64,000 nt of DNA. Source: Paenibacillus periandrae. Lineage in GTDB: Bacteria > Bacillota > Bacilli > Paenibacillales > NBRC-103111. The notes beneath the pieces were generated by a model that saw only the letters and a program-made list of their open reading frames with translations, was not told the origin of the DNA and did no database searches. The DNA lies in the NCBI RefSeq assembly GCF_022458865.1, contig NZ_JAJNMU010000024.1, positions 62,001-126,000 on the forward strand, written 5' to 3'. Below are positions 61,839-64,000 of this stretch, piece after piece (the stretch's first letter is position 1; each line of letters starts with the position of its first letter). The translations under genes were made by a program, and so were the position numbers.

Positions 61839-62813
61839 TCAGGTTGTATGGGTTTGATATTGCTGATACAGCTGTTTAGCCAGCTGACCAATCTCCTGAC
61901 GCAATATCTCTGGCTCCATAACCTCTGCATGCAAACCTATCGAAAAAAAGAACCGTATCGCCCACTCCCATTCGGATGCCGGACATGCAAAGTCAATTTC
62001 CCATAAGTCATCGCTGATCCATCGGACCATCTCGCCAATGTGGGCATCCTGTTCTACGACCAGCATCCCTTTGTAAGTGAGTCGGGCCACTATTCTTATC
62101 GGATTATTGTCCGCAGAAGTTTCTTTACATGCTGAGACGGGTCCTGGATCATGATGGAGTTGTTTTGGAGGGTCCATTTCTTTTATCCTCTCAAAACGAT
62201 CAACCCGAAATAAACGGTCCTCCTGATGAGTTAAGGAATACGCCTCACAGTACCAGAATCCATTGCTCGCATACACTCGTTTGGGTAACAAGTGGAGCCA
62301 ACGTTGGTGGTTCGAAGAACGATAGTAAACTTCAAGCCATCTGGATTCCGACATCAAAGCCAGCAGTGACGTCAGGTGTGGGGTTTTAAAGCTGCGCGCA
62401 GGCACTTCCATTTCCAGCTTCTCCAGAATCGGTTCAATCTGCTTAAGGGTAGTCTCGGGAATCAAGGCTCGAATTTTGTCCATGATAGTAAATCGCGCTT
62501 GATTAAAAGGTGTATCCGCCATTCGGATCATTGCCTTTAAGGCAAAAAGCACAGTTAACGCTTCCTGCGTATCCATTTGCAAAGGAGGCAGCTGGAAGCC
62601 TTCCATCAGACGAAACCCACCCTTGGGCCCTGCCACCGCATACAATGGAATTCCCATCTCGGATAATGCCTGCATATCTCGTAAGATGGTTCTTTTCGAG
62701 ATTTCAAACTTGTCTGCTAACGATTGCGCCGTTTCGTGTCGCTGCTGCAGCGCGATCAGAATCGCCATCAATCTATCTACTCTTCTCAGAAGCTGTTCCT
62801 CCTTCAACATCAT
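61839..62813 (-). CDS. WYL-domain transcriptional regulator with HTH-11
   Basis: YafY-type regulator. N-terminal DeoR-like helix-turn-helix (RVDRLMAILIALQQRHETAQ, LADKFEISKRTILRDMQAL) and a WYL domain (YRSSNHQRWLHLLPKRVYASNGFWYCEAY, LFRVDRFERIKEM), then the C-terminal extension WCX. The start is unclear: ATG 62813 has no ribosome site, while GGAGG lies inside the frame and points to a CTG/TTG about 8-15 codons on. The product is about 315-324 residues. Ligand unknown. Confidence 0.88.
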   Translation of the reverse strand: MMLKEEQLLRRVDRLMAILIALQQRHETAQSLADKFEISKRTILRDMQALSEMGIPLYAVAGPKGGFRLMEGFQLPPLQMDTQEALTVLFALKAMIRMADTPFNQARFTIMDKIRALIPETTLKQIEPILEKLEMEVPARSFKTPHLTSLLALMSESRWLEVYYRSSNHQRWLHLLPKRVYASNGFWYCEAYSLTHQEDRLFRVDRFERIKEMDPPKQLHHDPGPVSACKETSADNNPIRIVARLTYKGMLVVEQDAHIGEMVRWISDDLWEIDFACPASEWEWAIRFFFSIGLHAEVMEPEILRQEIGQLAKQLYQQYQTHTT

Positions 62814-63056
62814 GACCGTGAGAAGTACAGTGAATATACCCGCTATGTGGTCGAGCGCTCGCAATCGGTTTTCATTCCTGCTCATCCAGCATACCATTCG
62901 ATTGGTGACATCATAGATGTCATCATTAACGAAGTCCATATAAGAAAAGCTTCTGAATCGGAGCCTATTCGGTGAAGATACATTCGTGTTTTAAATGTAG
63001 CTTTTCTTGCGAGATAAGAATCGGTCAGCCTCCGCTGAAAACATATAAATTATCTC

Positions 63057-63094
63057 TAAAAAAATAGCCGTGGCACCAATGCTCACAGGCTATA
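63057..63094 (-). terminator. Terminator overlapping the DUF2809 stop
   Basis: ATAGCC (63064-63069) pairs with GGCTAT (63088-63093), with GTG/CAC inside, and TTTTTTT follows on the minus strand. The stem includes the last codons of the DUF2809 gene. Confidence 0.75.
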
Positions 63095-63482
63095 TCCTTT
63101 TCACCATCCGGTTGAACCCATAATAATCAATCCACACGGCTAATAGAACACCCACCGTGTACCGCACCAAATCCAGCTTAAGAAAACCTTGTCCTAATAT
63201 TAAAGCTCCTATAAAGGTATGTCTGATCTCATTAATCCAATCAGCCTGATACAGCTGGCTAAATTCAACAGCAAAACAAAAGATCAAGCTAATGATAACG
63301 GCAACGATCAAGGGCTTGTCTATAAAAATAAAGCGAAATCCAAAATAAATCATGCTTGCCCAACATACATCTCCGGCATGCTCCACAATAAATACAGGCA
63401 ACACCTCAGGAAATTGTCTGGAGCCCATACCCAACAGGATTACGATCAGAATTGAGCTTATATAAAAAAATCTTGCCTTCAT
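63090..63482 (-). CDS. DUF2809 family membrane protein
   Basis: A 130-residue membrane protein of about four TM helices. FPEVLPVFIVEHAGDVCWASMIYFGFRFIF and CFAVEFSQLYQADWINEIRHT (here split as FCFAVEFSQLYQ and DWINEIRHTFIGALILGQGF) are DUF2809 landmarks. ATG at 63482 has GAG nine bases ahead; an in-frame TTG three codons earlier is possible. It is unlinked to a known pathway. Confidence 0.82.
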   Translation of the reverse strand: MKARFFYISSILIVILLGMGSRQFPEVLPVFIVEHAGDVCWASMIYFGFRFIFIDKPLIVAVIISLIFCFAVEFSQLYQADWINEIRHTFIGALILGQGFLKLDLVRYTVGVLLAVWIDYYGFNRMVKRI

Positions 63483-63506
63483 TGCATTCAACTCACTTTT
63501 GGTTAG

Positions 63507-64000
63507 TTAGATCTCGATGACAATCCTGCCGCGAATTCGGCCACCCAAAATTTTCTCGGCGTACTCCGGTATCTCTGCTAATCGTATCCTGCTGCTGCCA
63601 ATCTGATTCAGCTTTCCGCTTGATTTTAAATCTACAGCAATTTGTTCCCATAAGGGGTACCTTCGTTCAATGGGATAGTGAACCGAATCAATTCCGAGCA
63701 AATTCGTCCCCCGCAAAATAAAAGGATGCACCGTTGTCGGAAGATCGCCCCCTCCTGTCAGCCCACTTACAGCCACTGAGCCGCCATATTGCAGCGATGC
63801 GAGAATATAGGCAAGCGAGCTGCCACCTACTGGATCAACAGCAGCAGCCCATGCCTGCTTCTCAAGCGGTCTGCGAGACGCCGGATTGAGCGCTTCCCGA
63901 CTGATGATCTCACTTGCACCCAAGCTGCGCAGGTAGTCATGCTCCGCTTCCTTGCCTGTAGAAGCTGCCAACTGATAGCCGCGTGCGGCCAGCAGGGCAA
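63507..64000 (-). CDS. YhdH/AcuI-family zinc-type oxidoreductase, N-terminal part outside window
   Basis: The C-terminal part (about 164 residues) of a medium-chain dehydrogenase/reductase of the YhdH (acrylyl-CoA reductase) group. The frame stays open to the right edge (ALLAARGYQL) and the TTG at 63971 is internal. Landmarks are AASTGKEAEHDYLRSLGASE, AAVDPVGGSSLAYIL, VAVSGLTGGGDLPTTVHPFI and GIDSVHYP. NADPH-dependent reduction of acryloyl-CoA or quinones is expected. Confidence 0.9.
   Translation of the reverse strand, partial: ALLAARGYQLAASTGKEAEHDYLRSLGASEIISREALNPASRRPLEKQAWAAAVDPVGGSSLAYILASLQYGGSVAVSGLTGGGDLPTTVHPFILRGTNLLGIDSVHYPIERRYPLWEQIAVDLKSSGKLNQIGSSRIRLAEIPEYAEKILGGRIRGRIVIEI

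Overview
The window looks like a chromosomal segment of a spore-forming, S-layer-bearing Firmicute, most likely Paenibacillus or a close relative. The reasons are a GerA-type germinant receptor operon at the left edge, an SLH-domain surface protein, YesM/YesN-type two-component regulation beside a sugar ABC importer, strong AGGAGG ribosome binding sites with many GTG/TTG starts, and futalosine-pathway menaquinone genes. No rRNA, tRNA or CRISPR array was seen. Both edges cut genes (a germination protein on the left, a YhdH-like oxidoreductase on the right).

Layout. 1-4.1 kb: germinant receptor operon (A, C, small two-TM protein, B) and a Cys-rich small protein. 4.2-16 kb: a chemoreceptor, then a six-gene carbohydrate operon (class I aldolase, Gfo/Idh oxidoreductase, PfkB kinase, D-lyxose-isomerase-type cupin, DUF4432 epimerase-like protein, DeoR repressor), a GH38 alpha-mannosidase and its divergent GntR/LacI regulator. 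16-22.8 kb: lipoprotein, SelO, small HTH protein, anchored amidohydrolase, phospholipase D-like protein, BluB. 22.9-25.7 kb: an AT-rich, gene-poor stretch with small orphan proteins. 25.7-35 kb: an SLH surface protein, then response regulator, secreted beta-propeller, sensor kinase and ABC sugar importer. 35-40.7 kb: housekeeping and stress genes, mqnB-mqnD, Mn-dependent pyrophosphatase, carbonic anhydrase.

40.7-47.2 kb holds the most interesting locus: a translationally coupled operon whose five first genes match, in order, the uncharacterised STM4015-STM4014-STM4013-STM4012-STM4011 families (LRR-like protein, ATP-grasp protein, alkaline-phosphatase-superfamily hydrolase, two radical SAM enzymes). 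Here it is extended by an APS-kinase homologue and a metallophosphoesterase. It has the composition of a peptide or small-molecule modification pathway, but its product is unknown.

47.3-57 kb: NAD(P)HX repair enzyme, a second UMP kinase with an attenuator-like leader hairpin, CNNM-type transporter, TrhA, an IF-3 paralogue, and a hexuronate module (AraC regulator, UxaE, UxaC). 57-64 kb: a decayed IS3-family fragment, an MHYT hybrid kinase with a response regulator, a decayed GGDEF-EAL gene, a prenyltransferase-like protein, a WYL regulator, a DUF2809 protein and the truncated YhdH gene. Statements on function come from reading the translated sequence and family knowledge; no database search was run.
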